From Protula sp. h YS-2021 (lineage: Eukaryota; Annelida; Polychaeta; Sabellida; Serpulidae), in contig OX457024.1 of NCBI GenBank assembly GCA_949752745.1, forward strand, positions 111,604,104-111,668,103: a stretch of 64,000 nucleotides of DNA. The letters are read 5' to 3'. The notes under the pieces are model-generated. The model worked only from the letters and a program-made list of their open reading frames with translations. It did not search any database and was not told where the DNA came from. Of the stretch, positions 35,444 through 47,460 are shown in pieces (within the stretch, counting starts at the first letter, position 1; every line of letters begins with the position of its first letter). A program made the translations under genes and the position numbers.

Positions 35444-35733
35444 TTTTTTTACGGAGGCCCATTTGCCCCGGCTGCCCGTTTGAATGGCTGCCCGTTTGAA
35501 TGGCTGCCCTCTATCCCTATTACGTCATTATGACGTTCATATGACGTTCATATGACGTTCATATCACGTCCATATCACGTCCATATCACGTTTATATGAC
35601 GTCTATATGACGTCACTGTTTTACTAGCCCCATGGGGGTTCTAAAACAATGACGTCACTGTTTTAGAAACCACATTATATATGTTTTAGAAACCCTATTA
35701 TATATGTTTTAGAACCCCCACTTTTCCATTACT
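35444..35733 (-). repeat. Right TIR of element A
   Basis: Inverted copy of 30127-30434 with about 90% identity by eye, including the CRE-like ladder and both GGCTGCCCGTTTGAAT units. The terminus CATTACT is followed by ATTAAG, the right half of the probable 6-bp target duplication. Confidence 0.9.
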
Positions 35734-35749
35734 ATTAAGGCCTGTTTTT

Positions 35750-35913
<164 letters not shown>

Positions 35914-36039
35914 TATAAAGTTTAGGATCAAATTAAAAGCTTGTTATTAAGTGGCAACACACAAATTTAATTTTAAAACAAGATATATTATATTCACTAT
36001 GCTATAGAATCATTCGTTTTTTTTTGTTTGCTGTATAGT

Positions 36040-37090
36040 TATATGCCTTCCCGCAAGGGAGATATATATAGTATTTGGTGTGTCCGTCCGTCCGTCTGTC
36101 CGCAGTGAGTTCTTATGAAATTAATGAATCGATTTTTCTCAAGACATACATGATACCCGTGTTATTTTTTTTCGTTCCTTCAAAATTTCTATTTCTGGCG
36201 ATTTTTTAACACAGGGGGGTTTTCGTGCATTTCTTTCATTTTGGCAGGCTATATCTCCAAAACGGTTCTTTGGATAGGACTCAGACGTCACAAGAAGAAC
36301 ACATATATAGCGCAAATGTACACTGCAAAGATTTTCTTCATTTCCTTTAAAAATGTATTTTTTGCGATTTTTTTTTTAATTTTTGATTTTTAAGTTATTT
36401 GACCATATTGTTGCGATATCTCCGAAACAGTTTGTTGGATTAGGCTGAAACGTGACAAGAAGAACTCACATATCGTGCAAATGTTTACTGCGAAGTTTTT
36501 CTTCTTCTGTAAAAATGTATTTTTGGCGATTTTTTAAATTTTTGATATTTAAGTTATTTGGCCATTTTGTTGCGATATCTCCGAAACAGTTTGTTGGATT
36601 AGAGTAAAACGTGGCAAGAAGAACCCACATATAGTGCAAATGTTTATTGCAAAGTTTTTCTTCTTTTTCTGTAAATTGTATTTTTGCCGATTTTTTAAAT
36701 TTTTTATTTGTGATTTTTTTTGCCATATGATGGCGCCATTTATGTTTTACAGCTCAATAACTCGAAAACTAATGTAGCTAGTACTTCGGCACAAAATACA
36801 TCCTGAGACTAATTTCAGGCGAGGAATTTTTGGGCACGTCAAAGTTTTAGCTATGACGTCATCATTTGCGAGTTATGACGTCATTTATGTTTTAAATCTC
36901 AATAACTCGAAAACTATTGAACCTAGCGCTTCGGCACAAAATACATTATGAGAGTTATTTTAAGCAAGGAATTTTTTGGCAGATCAATGTTTGGTCTATG
37001 ACGTCATCATTTGGGAGTTATGCCGTCATTTATGCTTTCAAGTTCAATAACTCGAAAAGTGGCGTAGATTAGTATCCTCGCATAATGAGC
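36040..37090. repeat. Two tandem-repeat blocks with CRE-like motifs
   Basis: 36240-36710 holds about three ~140-bp copies with GCGATATCTCCGAAACAGTT, TGTTGGATTAG and AAGAAGAACCCACATATAG. 36735-37080 holds about three ~150-bp copies with TCAATAACTCGAAAACTA, CGGCACAAAATACAT and TATGACGTCATCATTTG. The style resembles the arms of the Polinton fragment at 39.5-43.9 kb, so this may be an eroded TIR of another element; no partner arm was found. A GTCCGTCCGTCCGTCTGTCC tract lies at about 36085. Confidence 0.7.
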
Positions 37091-37297
37091 TTCTGAAATG
37101 GCTTTATTCTAGTCCTCATTTTCCACGTGACTGATTGGGGGTGGGAGAGACATATCCTTTTTTGTTTTAACAAAAACACTAGCCAGTCTAGTTTCATAAC
37201 GTTTAAGCACGCTAAGAATTACGGAGACCAACTTTTGGTCTCAATAAATTTTGCTCTCTCTAAAATTTTTTCTTTAGCAAGAATGGTATCCGTATTG

Positions 37298-37853
<556 letters not shown>

Positions 37854-37948
<95 letters not shown>

Positions 37949-37963
37949 TATATATATATATAT
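37854..37963. repeat. (TA)n microsatellite, right of MITE
   Basis: About 110 bp of TA with one GATA interruption near 37946. It is the continuation of the microsatellite split by the MITE. Confidence 0.98.
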
Positions 37964-39490
37964 CCATCCAGCTATACTACATAGATTATAAACAATTCAA
38001 CTACTTGAATTTTATCATTTGTTTATACACGTTCTCTACAAATTCTACCTTGCTATTTGCTAACGCTTTACTCTATGTTGAATGGCTGTCAGGCTGAAAA
38101 GGTCTACGTAACTCTGTGTCAATCTATAAGTCTGCTCTTTCCAGCCTTGCAGGGTAGTTTTATTCCCCGGCTTTCCAGAGAAAGATTCCTAGGCAATTGC
38201 AAATTAGTCATAAGGAAATGATTAGAAAATATTCAAAGCCCGAGGAAGTGGTGGAGCTTTTCTAAAAACAATTGCCTAAAAGGGGACAGATCTCAGGTCG
38301 TTGGCAGCAGAGAGAGTAGGGGAGCTATTTCTTATGCTGCCAAGCGAATGGGACCGTATGTTTTGAGGGTGATTCCCAGAAGCCTACCCTGCTTGGCTTG
38401 TGCTATAAAAAAACCTTTCAATCTCAATAAAATATGTATAAATGAAACAGCGCGACATCCCTAGGGCTGTCACACTCTTTCCTTCTTGAAACTTCTTATT
38501 TTAAATACTAAGCCAAATGTTGGGTCACAAACCCCGTACTGCACCAAAATGCCAGTTACAGTGTACAAAATACAAAAAGCCAAATTTTTTATTTTTCGAT
38601 GCATTCTCCTATTGCCGCCCATGATCTGAATACCGATAAATTGGGAAATCGCCCAAAAATTAGTGCAATCATGGCGAACTGGAGCTGTGATGACGGTTGG
38701 AGATTAAGCACCATATGGTGAAGTGTATTACGCCTTATCACTCAACTGCCATAGCTTTCCTTATGCGAAAATAACCAGTAACAAGTTCTCTGTCCCAAAT
38801 TAGTATCTAATTAGCAATAAACGCCAGAGAACTCTCAGAATTAAAAAAATATTAAAAATTTCAACTTTTCCACTGTTTTGTTTAAAAAAGTGTGCGCGCC
38901 ACCAGAAGTCACGGAAATCAATCAAATTTGACTAACTATTTTTCTAACAATATTTGTCAAAGACGTATCATTTGACTGCAAAAAATCCTAACCTAGCGTC
39001 TATAATATTAACATTATCATATTACTAAAAAAGTATTTAACTCCTTTTAATATAAAAATTAAATACGAAAACTTCCGAAAATTTCCAGGCAGCCAAACTA
39101 GCACTCCAAGCGAGTAAAAACAGAAATAATGGGCACAGCACAAAGAGACCCTTAAAACTATGCCAAGACCCAATAAATAGCCTACTTTTGTGCTCGAATT
39201 TTACAACTAAACCGGGATCATTTCATCCTCCTTTGAGATATGCATACATGAAGCTTTCTTCTATTTTATTTTGATACTGGTTTACTATAGTCTTTGCTAA
39301 AAATGCCCAAAGTAGAACTTTAAAGCAGGCCAAAATCCCTTTTTCCTTCTTATGCAAGGAAGTAATTTGACAAAACTCCAGCAAAACAGCTGACACAGCG
39401 ATCCACTTATTAACCTTTTTAGCATTTCCATAGGCAAATCTCTTGGCTCTTTCGGCACTTCACACCAAAGCTAATGCTACGAGCCATCAG
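37964..39490. other. AT-rich stretch, no gene recognised
   Basis: No domain, promoter or splice-flanked exon was seen on either strand. It contains AATAAA-type motifs (for example near 38425) without an associated coding frame. Confidence 0.5.
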
Positions 39491-39493
39491 TAA

Positions 39494-40345
39494 ATATAAG
39501 ACGACATTTTTGGATACGATATCTGGATAAGAACCTCCCCCCCCCCCATGATGGACCGATCTGTGATTGAACCTCTTGAGTAACTTCTGAATGGTCTATC
39601 TAGAAACGTCATGAGATTTATGGATGGTGATCCAGAACCCACGGTGACCGACCGCTCTCTGGGAAATGTATTTATTGTCGCGCTCATCGCTGTGAGCTGT
39701 ATGTGCAATGATAACGGAAAGTTGATGCGCTGCGCTAATACAGGACTCTGCAGCACTGTCAATCATCCGACATCTCTACGATTCATGTTGTGAAAAATTC
39801 CAGCGTTTGAACATTCCCACGATTCTACGATAGAACATCTCCTATTGAACTACATTCCCGCCATTGAACCTGTTGAGTAGTATGTTAAGTTGAACGAGGA
39901 ACCACCCTCCCTAGGGCGGGAAATTGTGATTATGATGTTTACGTTTCAGGCAATTCTGATCATCTTTCATTTACTGACATTCGGACCCCATCCCCAGGGC
40001 GAGAAATTGAGCTTATAATATATTTTTACGTTTCAAGCATTTCTGAACATTTTTAATGATTTGACCCTCCGACCCCCCTCAAGCCTATATAGTATATGAT
40101 GCAGGTATGATAACTTTAACAGTCCGTAACTTCAAAACTACTGTACCGATTTCAACAATCCCTTCACCATAACGTCCACTCTATCTTTAACTACTTATTG
40201 GTTACGTCATTGATGACGTCAGTGATAATGTCATTTATCGTAACAATTTCAAAGGAGCATAACTTCAAAACTACTGAACTTATTTCAACCATTTTTTACG
40301 ATAGTATTCAGCAGGACTTTGTCTTTAACAGAAAGTACGTTACGA
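39494..40345 (+). repeat. Left inverted arm of element B
   Basis: Contains the terminal ATATAAGACGACATTTTTGG, two units with ACGTTTCAGGCAATTCTGA or ACGTTTCAAGCATTTCTGA (about 39940 and 40025), and two units of AACTTCAAAACTACTG (about 40127 and 40260) around GATGACGTCAGTGATAATGTC. All have inverted counterparts at 42230-43937. Confidence 0.7.
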
Positions 40346-40389
40346 TTTCATAAGTGATGAATGCTGAAACTGCGTTTACACATCCAACA

Positions 40390-40954
40390 GCAAGACGTAT
40401 ATTGAATATTTAGTCAGATAGTTCTGTTGTTCTTCATCTGTTTCACTCTGTTCCACCTCACTGTCCTCATCTTTATGACTTTCTTTGTAGCTGCTTTCAT
40501 CATCCTCCTTCTCATCTAGACGCCCTTCAAAGAATGCATTGTTTTTCTTACAGCCGCCTTTAGTGCCTTTGAACTCGTAATGCTTTTCATCAACAAAGTA
40601 ATTAGGGTCTTCTAAAAGATTTTGATAATATTCGCTTTGTTCTAGCCGCTGGGTATATTATAAACAGCTGTTTTAGTCGACGCTTATATGCTGATCGAAA
40701 ACCATCACTTGCTGTTTTACCCGCATCATGAGCCCTTGTTCTTGCTATTGTAAAACCATTTTTTGATATTTGTCATCGTGGTCATCATATACTTCTTGGA
40801 CCATATCATAATAAACAGAGTCTATTTCTGACTCGCTGCCAGAACTGCTGTTATAATCACCCTCGCCACAATGCTTAATATGTTTGAAGAAAGTTTCTTG
40901 ATTGTTGTGTAACGCGCCACATTCTATACAAGCATGTGCATTATTTTCAGCCAT
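40390..40954 (-). pseudogene. C2HC/acidic Polinton protein, degraded copy
   Basis: The start MAENNAHACIECGALHNNQE and finger C-x2-C-x12-H-x3-C are intact. IDSVYYDMVQEVYDDHDD follows before a stop at 40745. Beyond it, other frames continue the homology (YTQRLEQSEYYQN, NYFVDEKHYEF, EQSETDEEQ), so several frameshifts and stops are present. It is clearly homologous, at DNA and protein level, to 30547-31361 in element A. Confidence 0.75.
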
Positions 40955-41159
40955 GTTAACTCTTTGGTGTTCAATAGAAGACTGATTTAAAGTTTCCGTG
41001 ATAGGCGTTTTTCGCGTTTTCTATCTGGCACGCATACGCATTAGAATTGCATTTATCATTTTTTCTTTGCTTTCCCCGCCGGCATGGTTGTCGAATACAT
41101 ATTAATTATCGCTGCAATATTTGCAGATAGCACAATAACAGAGGTCGCCTTCTTGGATG

Positions 41160-42030
41160 AGTGGACTAGCATTATATTTTCAAAATGTCAGTCTTAAATC
41201 GTTCTTTTACTGATGTGTCTGGTTTGCTCTCAGTCACGAGATATCTCTGTAGCTTTTCTGTCGCTTTATTATGAACTTGGAAAAAATGATCAAGGCGTCC
41301 GGGAAACATAAACATACGTACTTGATCCTGACTCATTGGTGACGTATTGTGTATTCCGTCTCTATGTTAATGCATTCTTTTCATGAGGAAATAAGCTTTG
41401 TGTGAGGCTGATCACCCCAAAGAGCATGGAGGCTACTTTCTGTAAACAAATCGGCAATTTTGTGGTGGTAGACATCATATCATCTAGAATCACCACGTTG
41501 ATTTTCTTGATATAAAAACGCATCGCTGCCCAAACCTGACGGAATTACTTGAATACCTGTATAACTTCTATGTTCGGAACTGTGTCTTTCATTTCCTCAA
41601 AGAGCGTTTGACAGCATTTATATAAATATAAAACAAGATCTGGTGTTGGCTCTAGCATATTATGTTGCATAATATCTTTCACCAATTATGTCTTTCCCCT
41701 CCCTATAGGTCCTGATATGGTTTGGAACTGTGTCTTTCATTTCCTCAAAGAGCGTTTGACAGCATTTATATAAATATAAAATAAGATCTGGTGTTGGCTC
41801 TAGCATATTATGTTGCATAATATCTTTCACCAATTATGTCTTTCCGCTCCCTGTAGGTCCTGATACTGTCATAGTAAAGGGATGTCGACAGATCAGAGGA
41901 TATTTTAATATTTGCAAGTCTGGTTCTATTCTGGTTCTCTTTATCTCCCATTCTCCTTCTACACGCTCGCCTCCATTCAATTCTGAAGTGTGTGTATACT
42001 TTAAGTGTCTTTTAAGATTTTCTTACCAAT
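41160..42030 (-). pseudogene. A32-like packaging ATPase pseudogene with internal 148-bp duplication
   Basis: On the minus strand the frame shows LKRHLKYTHTSE, then RHPFTMTVSGPTGSGKT (Walker A, about 41870-41840) with a stop directly after it. Next come LVKDIMQHNMLEPTPDL and LYLYKCCQTLFEEMKDTVPN. Farther on are VVILDDMMS (Walker B, about 41495) and ATEKLQRYLVTESKPDTS near the C terminus. The stretch 41724-41871 is repeated at 41576-41723, which duplicates the P-loop. Stops and frameshifts make it non-functional. It is a different lineage from the ATPase at 63102. Confidence 0.8.
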
Positions 42031-42229
42031 AGTAGAACTTCGACGAACAAATGTTATACGTCCACTTTTGATAAATGTTCTACGTCCAAATGATACAAAA
42101 GTATATGAATGTAAATGTATATGATGACAACGACGATGACGACGGCGACGATGATGACGAGTTGCGCTAGTTAATATAAAAAATGGAAAAGATTAAATTG
42201 TTTGTGATTCTCCCAATTACTTCTCCAAC

Positions 42230-43937
42230 TCGGTAATGACGTCATTATTGACGCCTTCAATAAAGACGTAAAGTTACACTGAACACTGCGCTGAAAGAAC
42301 GGTTGAAATCGGTCCAGTGGTTTTGAAATTATGCTCGTTTGAAATTTTTGATAAATGACATCATCAATAAGGTCATCAATGACGTCATCATTGAAAAATA
42401 AATAGTCTTACTGAGCACTATCGTAAAAAATGGTAGAAATCGGCTAGTAGTTTTGAAGTTATGCGCAGTTGAAGCTTGCTTGTCTGCCTAAAAAAACTAT
42501 ACAGTCGCCAGGGGTCCAAGGGTTCAAAATGTTCAGAATTGTTTGAAACGTATAAATATGCAAAAATCTGAATTTTTCGACTTAGGGGGCAAGATCCGAG
42601 GTTACAAAATGAAAAATGTTTGGAATTGTCTGAAATGTACAAATGTGCAAAAATCAGACTTTCCCGCCTTGGTAAGAGGGTCCAAAAATTAAAAACGTTT
42701 AGAATTATCTGAAACGTTTAAATATTCAAAAAACTGTCCCGCTCTAAGGGGGGTTTGATAGTTCGAAAATCAAAAGTCTTCAGTGCTAAGTCCATCGTGG
42801 ACTTATGTATGTTGAACGCTCGGAACTCATCCGAGAAAAAGTCAAGTACAGTTTATGCACAGAAAGGTGACTGGGAAATCGTTATTTGTCATATGTTTGG
42901 AAGACTTTTCAAAAAGGTTTCGTAAATGGCCACGTCTAGCGCAATCAGAAGCAGGCGCTGTACCCCTTTTTTCACCATGGGCCATTTCGCAGACATGAGG
43001 TCGCATACTTAAGCCATCGAACGAATGATCGAAACCAGGCGAATATGTTCGGCTCTAATTGATTAACTTCGAATAAGAAAGACTAGTCTTAATCTTAGTA
43101 GAGCTTGTTAGTCAATGACAAGAATGCAATCAACTCTTGGATTTAAAAGTACAAGAAATTATTAAAATTTAATTTATTAACTGAAATTAAATTTTAAAAC
43201 AACTCTCAAATGCGCATTGAAAGGAGCACATACTCTGATGAACAAAACGATGCTAAATTCGACATATTTCGCTAATAAATTTGATATCCATAAAATTACA
43301 CTACATATCGATCTATGCAATAATCGATCTATGAAACGTATTGAAAATATACGCATGATCTCTGCATACAGATGATTATCAGTTCATAGAACATTTGACA
43401 TCTGGGGAGCAAAAACGGGGCGGTGGGGCGATTAATGTTCGAGAAATATTTTGTGAAATTACAGTTTGTGGTAGATCTAACATTCAGAATTGTCTGAAAC
43501 TTAAAAATATACCATAATCTCGATTTCCCGCCCTAGGGATGGGCGGGGGGGGGGGGGGGGTCCGAAGGTAAAAAGATGAAAAATGTTCAGAATTGTGTGA
43601 AACGTAAAAATGTACTATAATATCAATTTCCCGCCTTTGGGAGTCCAAGGCTCCAAAAATGAAAGATGCTCAGAATTGTGTGAAACGTACAAATGTGCAA
43701 AAACCTGAATTTCCCGCATTACAGAGGGGACAAGGGTCAGAAAATGAAAGATACTCAGCATTATTTGAAACTGTGCAAAAATCTGAATTTCCCGCCTTTA
43801 GGGGCCGTGTCCAAAGGTCCAAAAATGAAAATGTCCATACTGGTCTGAAACGTAACATTATGCAAATATCTCAATTTTCCGCCCCAGGGGGTCTTATCCA
43901 GAAATCGTATCCAAAGATGTCGTCTTATATCTATTGC
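42230..43937 (-). repeat. Right inverted arm of element B
   Basis: Three ~90-bp units lie at 42490-42780 and about five at 43440-43890, each with AATTGTCTGAAACGTAAAAAT and AATTTCCCGCC. Inward (42230-42480) are two units with GTTTTGAAGTTATGC and GGTAGAAATCGG around ATGACGTCATCATTG. The ~650 bp between 42790 and 43430 is unrelated sequence, possibly a secondary insertion. A G run lies at 43544-43560. Confidence 0.7.
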
Positions 43938-45363
43938 TATCTTTCTCACTAAAAATGAAAACCTGGGACTCATGAAATACATGCAATTATGCCCAGGTTT
44001 TCTTAAGTACTTTAACGCAACTTCTACTTACAACAACGAGCTGGGACTATTTTTCTCATGATTTACACTGCCAAGCTACGGCTATCTTTTCAACCATTCA
44101 CTGCCAAGTGCTGTGGTTCTGATTAAAAATACACCTTTTAAGAGAAATATCGAGCCCAAAATAATATACTAAATACGGATATAGCTGGCACTTGCCCAAA
44201 GGTGTTTTATATACATTTCACGTGACTAGTTACAAGAAAAATAAGGGAATATTCTCGCTGTCTCTCTGTATAAATGCATCACAACCATCCGGCTTTTATA
44301 AAAGCACCACAGCATTAATATCTTGACTTTAAAAAAAATACATTTATCGGTAATATACACTATTTCTACAATTCATACTGACCAGTCTTTTCACAACTAT
44401 TCAACTTAAATTTCTGAGTCCTCGTGGCAATTTAAGTGATTTTTGAACTTAATAAAACTAAAATAAATGTAAAAATGGTGTGCCAAGCGAGAAATGAGTT
44501 AGGCTAGCTTCACTACAACTCCATTTTCAAAATTAATACTAAGTGAATTTACTCCAAAATTGGAAACTAGCCTAAAAAGACATTAATGTACATTTTATTT
44601 TCTAAGTCACTGAGGTAAGAACATTTTATCACACATAACTTTGCCAAAAGTGATGGACTTCGTCCTAGCCTTATTTATCTACTGTCTGGCCAGGACCTTG
44701 GGATTACAGGACCAACGCTCTACCGACTGAGCTAACCGTCACCCCCTAATGTACATTTTACATCCTGTACATTTTCAAAATATATTCTTGTTAAAACTGT
44801 TAACCACATTTGGCAGCTTACAATAACTTAATCTACAAGTTCTTTCAAACAATCAGTTTGTCAAAATGCGAAGTCCGGAGGCTTTTTTCTTTTACAAAGC
44901 AACTACGCTATGCCCTAAAGCGGCCACCAGCCTAAAAGACGTTATACAATATTTAAACACATTATGCATTAATTCAAAATTAATTAATTAATAATTAAAA
45001 ATACATTAATATTTTTTCAAACACAATGTATAGATGAAACACACACTTTTTTATTGTTCAAAGTGTTTTACCTGAGTGTCCTCTTGTCAATTAGATTGCT
45101 GTTACGAGGCACGCTAAGCTTTGTCTTCCTATCTAAAATTAGTTTCAGGTAGGATAATCGTGTTTACGTTTTCGCCCATCAATTATACACGCTCTTTCCT
45201 TACATATAAGGACCAGGGCATGTTGTCTTTTCACATCCTGTTCTAAGCGGGTCCGGGGATAAAACTTGGCGAACGGGTATAATTGGGAGGAGGAGATGAC
45301 TAAGCATGATTTTCCATGCTACAGCACTGAATCCTCTCTTTTGGCAGTGTTAACAAACTTAAT
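43938..45363. other. AT-rich stretch without a protein gene
   Basis: No coding exon is recognised. It contains the tRNA-like sequence at 44674-44746. Confidence 0.5.
44674..44746 (-). repeat. tRNA-like sequence (tRNA pseudogene or SINE head)
   Basis: On the minus strand, TTAGCTCAGTCGGTAGAGCG matches a tRNA D-arm and polymerase III A box. Next comes TTGGTCCTGTAATCCCAA, which resembles the anticodon arm of tRNA-Thr with TGT in the anticodon place. The T-arm/B box is not intact (GGTCCTGGCCAGAC), so this is not a working tRNA. A SINE body is not obvious downstream. Confidence 0.65.
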
Positions 45364-46250
45364 TTAACTAACTCGCCTGAGCCACCACACCTGTGTTTTG
45401 TCCGCCTCTGACAGCGCCGCCAAACTCAACCTTTTCTCAGAAAGAGTCTCTGCCTTCTGGTTCAGGGATTTCACCTCGCGCTTTTCCTGGTCCGTCTCCA
45501 GATCAACATGGGGGTTCGACCACCGAGTACAGGACAGTTGGATCGAGCTAATCCTCGGCATCATCTTGGTTTTCATTTCCCTCCTCTAAGCCACAAGACT
45601 TGGGAATTTATTCCCGTGAAACTTCAACCCTTCTTTCGGCGGCTTTTGTCTTGGTTTGAGTCGGTGGGCGACACGACTGCTGTCTCGGGTGCAGGCTTTC
45701 CGTCGTCAGAAATTCCCTCACAGTCTGGGTTCCGTGACACGACAAGAAGTGGCAAAACATGAGAAAACGACTCGAGGCACTAAATTCGCAGATTGGACAG
45801 AAGAAATTCGAGTCCGAAATGGGGTGTGTCTTCTCACGATGTGTCTTGAGTTCCTCCAAACACTTACTTGTAAAGCCACAGGCACCACATGACAGGGACT
45901 GATTGATGGCTGTGGAAGGTTTGTGACCTTGGGATGGTTGAGTAGGCTGGTTTCTTCAATCACATAAATTTTTTTGGAACGTTAAAGGTGCCTCAAGAGG
46001 GATTCCTAACACTTGGTATCAGTAAGGGCAGTGTGCGTACCGGGCATCCTGTCATTCTTTTTTGTGCCATGTTAATGTTTCCCGGTCGTAAATGAACTTC
46101 ACCTTGCAGGTGCCACAAGCCAGGCGGGGTACCTGTCGATCATAAAAATAAATAGCTTTCCCAGTTCACACCAGTCCCACGACGGACTAATTTTAGCAAT
46201 CTCTTGATTCATCCACTCTTCAATAACCACTGACTTTTGCGTTTAGATAT
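45364..46250 (-). pseudogene. C2H2 zinc-finger protein pseudogene
   Basis: Reading the minus strand from about 46250, pieces of one protein appear in shifting frames. First come WMNQEIAKISPSWDWCELGK and LACGTCKVKFIYDRE. Next are two C2H2 fingers, CGACGFTSKCLEELKTHREK (then TH) and CPICEFSASSRFLMFCHFLS (then CH), each C-x2-C-x12-H-x4-H. Last is a charged, probably coiled-coil tail ending near 45364 (ETLSEKRLSLAALSEADKTQ). Stops at about 45957 and 45608 and frame changes show it is broken. It lies directly upstream of, and antisense to, the BEL/Pao element. Whether the two are linked is not known. Confidence 0.6.
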
Positions 46251-46537
46251 TACCATTGAAATGTCATTGTTTCAAGAAACATCAGGTAATCTGTTTACCA
46301 AACGGAGCCGAAGGTGTCTGTGTCAACAATAAATAATGTTCTATCACCATCACGAACCTGATAACTTAAAGATTGACAACAATCATCCCATTTTACTTTT
46401 TACTGCAAAGAGTCCGAAATCGGATCATAAACTTAATCAAGCACACTCCTGTATCACTTATTTGCGTGAAGTCACTGATTACCAAAAAATCTAAACTAAC
46501 AAACAAGGCAACATAATTCTCTTTCTTCTTGTAAGAT

Positions 46538-47460
46538 ATGGAATTTCGAAGCGCTATTGCAAACTCAGCTGCGCTTAATCCAGGAGCTGAAGAATTTAAA
46601 CCGCAGTTAGCACCTCGCATAAACACCATTCCTTTCACTCAGCAAATGATTGACGTTTTATCCTTGTCTAAATCTGAGCTACTTACCTTTGATGGGGACC
46701 CGATGGACTTAAACATGTTTATGAACGTTTTCCACAGTAGTGTAGATTCTACCCAAATGAGCGATGTTTCTAAACTGAACAAGCGTTTTGAACTATGTAA
46801 TGGCAGGGAACTAAACGTTATAAAACCATGTGCGTGTATGCTGCCTGCAGTTGGCTATCGAAAGGCCGAAGAGTTGTTGATAGCGCGGTTTGGAAATGAT
46901 CACGTGATATCTGAAGCATGGATATCGAAGAATACTTCAGGCCCTTCGATCAAGTCCGATTATGTGCAAATGCTTCAAGATTTTTAGATGATGTTCGCAG
47001 CTGTACTGAAACGCAACGAGCAATGGGGAACTTAAATGAGGTCGATGCACGAGTACACCTGGTAAAGTTTGTGAAGAGGCTGCCAAACTACCTTCAAAGT
47101 CGCTGGAGGAAGAAAGCCGTAGAGCATCATGAGGTCCGTGGACAATATCGAGGTATTGATCCATTTTTGGATTTCCTTACCTCTGTGACTCATGAAGTGA
47201 GTGATCCAGTTCTTGGCATAGGCTTTGAACCAAAGCGCGATAAAGGCAAATTACACCCAAACAATTCCTTGAGTTTTCTAGTCGGTGCAAACAAGACCAA
47301 AGCACCCGCTCAGCCAAGTCGAAAGTGCTTCATGTGTGGCGGCTCTCATTATTTGAGCCAGTGTCAGAAGTTCAAGAAGTTGCCTGCTTCTGAGAGACTA
47401 AAGTTTGTTAGAGAAAAGAAAATTTGCTTCAATTGTTTGAGTGGTTCCTGACACGTTTTA
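46538..47460 (+). pseudogene. BEL/Pao gag remnant
   Basis: The frame from 46538 (MEFRSAIANSAALNP) carries the Pao gag-like segment with FDGDPMDLNMFMNVFHSSVD and ends at 46987. The continuation is in another frame from about 46980, with LNEVDARVHLVKFVKRLPNY and a zinc knuckle CFMCGGSHYLSQC followed by ERLKFVREKKICFNC. A stop within the second knuckle (47449) and at least one frameshift near 46950-46985 disable it. Zinc knuckles of this kind bind the genomic RNA in related elements. Confidence 0.8.

Larger units (their letters stand above)
30127..35733. mobile_element. Complete Polinton-derived element, 5.6 kb (element A)
   Basis: Terminal inverted repeats of about 300 bp bound the unit. Both ends begin AGTA read inward (AGTAGGGGGAAAGTGGGGG left, AGTAATGGAAAAGTGGGGG right). 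The AG terminus is typical of Polintons. The flanking hexamers ATTGAG (30121-30126) and ATTAAG (35734-35739) match at 5 of 6 positions, as expected for the 6-bp Polinton target duplication. Inside are a C2HC/acidic gene (+) and a PC4-like pseudogene (-), convergent, followed by ~2.6 kb of purine-rich repeats. Integrase, ATPase, polymerase and capsid genes are missing, so it is a non-autonomous derivative. The retained genes match those of Polinton-type elements, including the decayed copy at 39.5-43.9 kb. Confidence 0.88.
39494..43937 (-). mobile_element. Decayed Polinton-derived element (element B)
   Basis: Inverted arms flank a minus-strand core. The outer end ATATAAGACGACATTTTTGG at 39498 has its inverse at about 43935 (ATATAAGACGACATCTTTGG). 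Inward from these come arrays of ~85-100-bp units (TACGTTTCAGACAATTCTGA, GGCGGGAAATT), two or three copies on the left and about eight on the right. Then come blocks with CATAACTTCAAAACTACTG and CRE-like TGACGTCA. The core (42030-40390) holds ATPase and C2HC-gene remains. No intact gene survives. A target duplication could not be identified with confidence. Confidence 0.75.

Noticed and set aside
32755..35499. Many 60-130-aa frames on both strands in element A
   Set aside because: They overlap each other, are Ser/Leu/His- or Lys/Glu-rich from GA repeats, and are not conserved between repeat blocks.
44674..44746. Functional tRNA-Thr gene
   Set aside because: The A-box/D-arm is good, but the T-arm and B box are missing and the acceptor ends do not pair.
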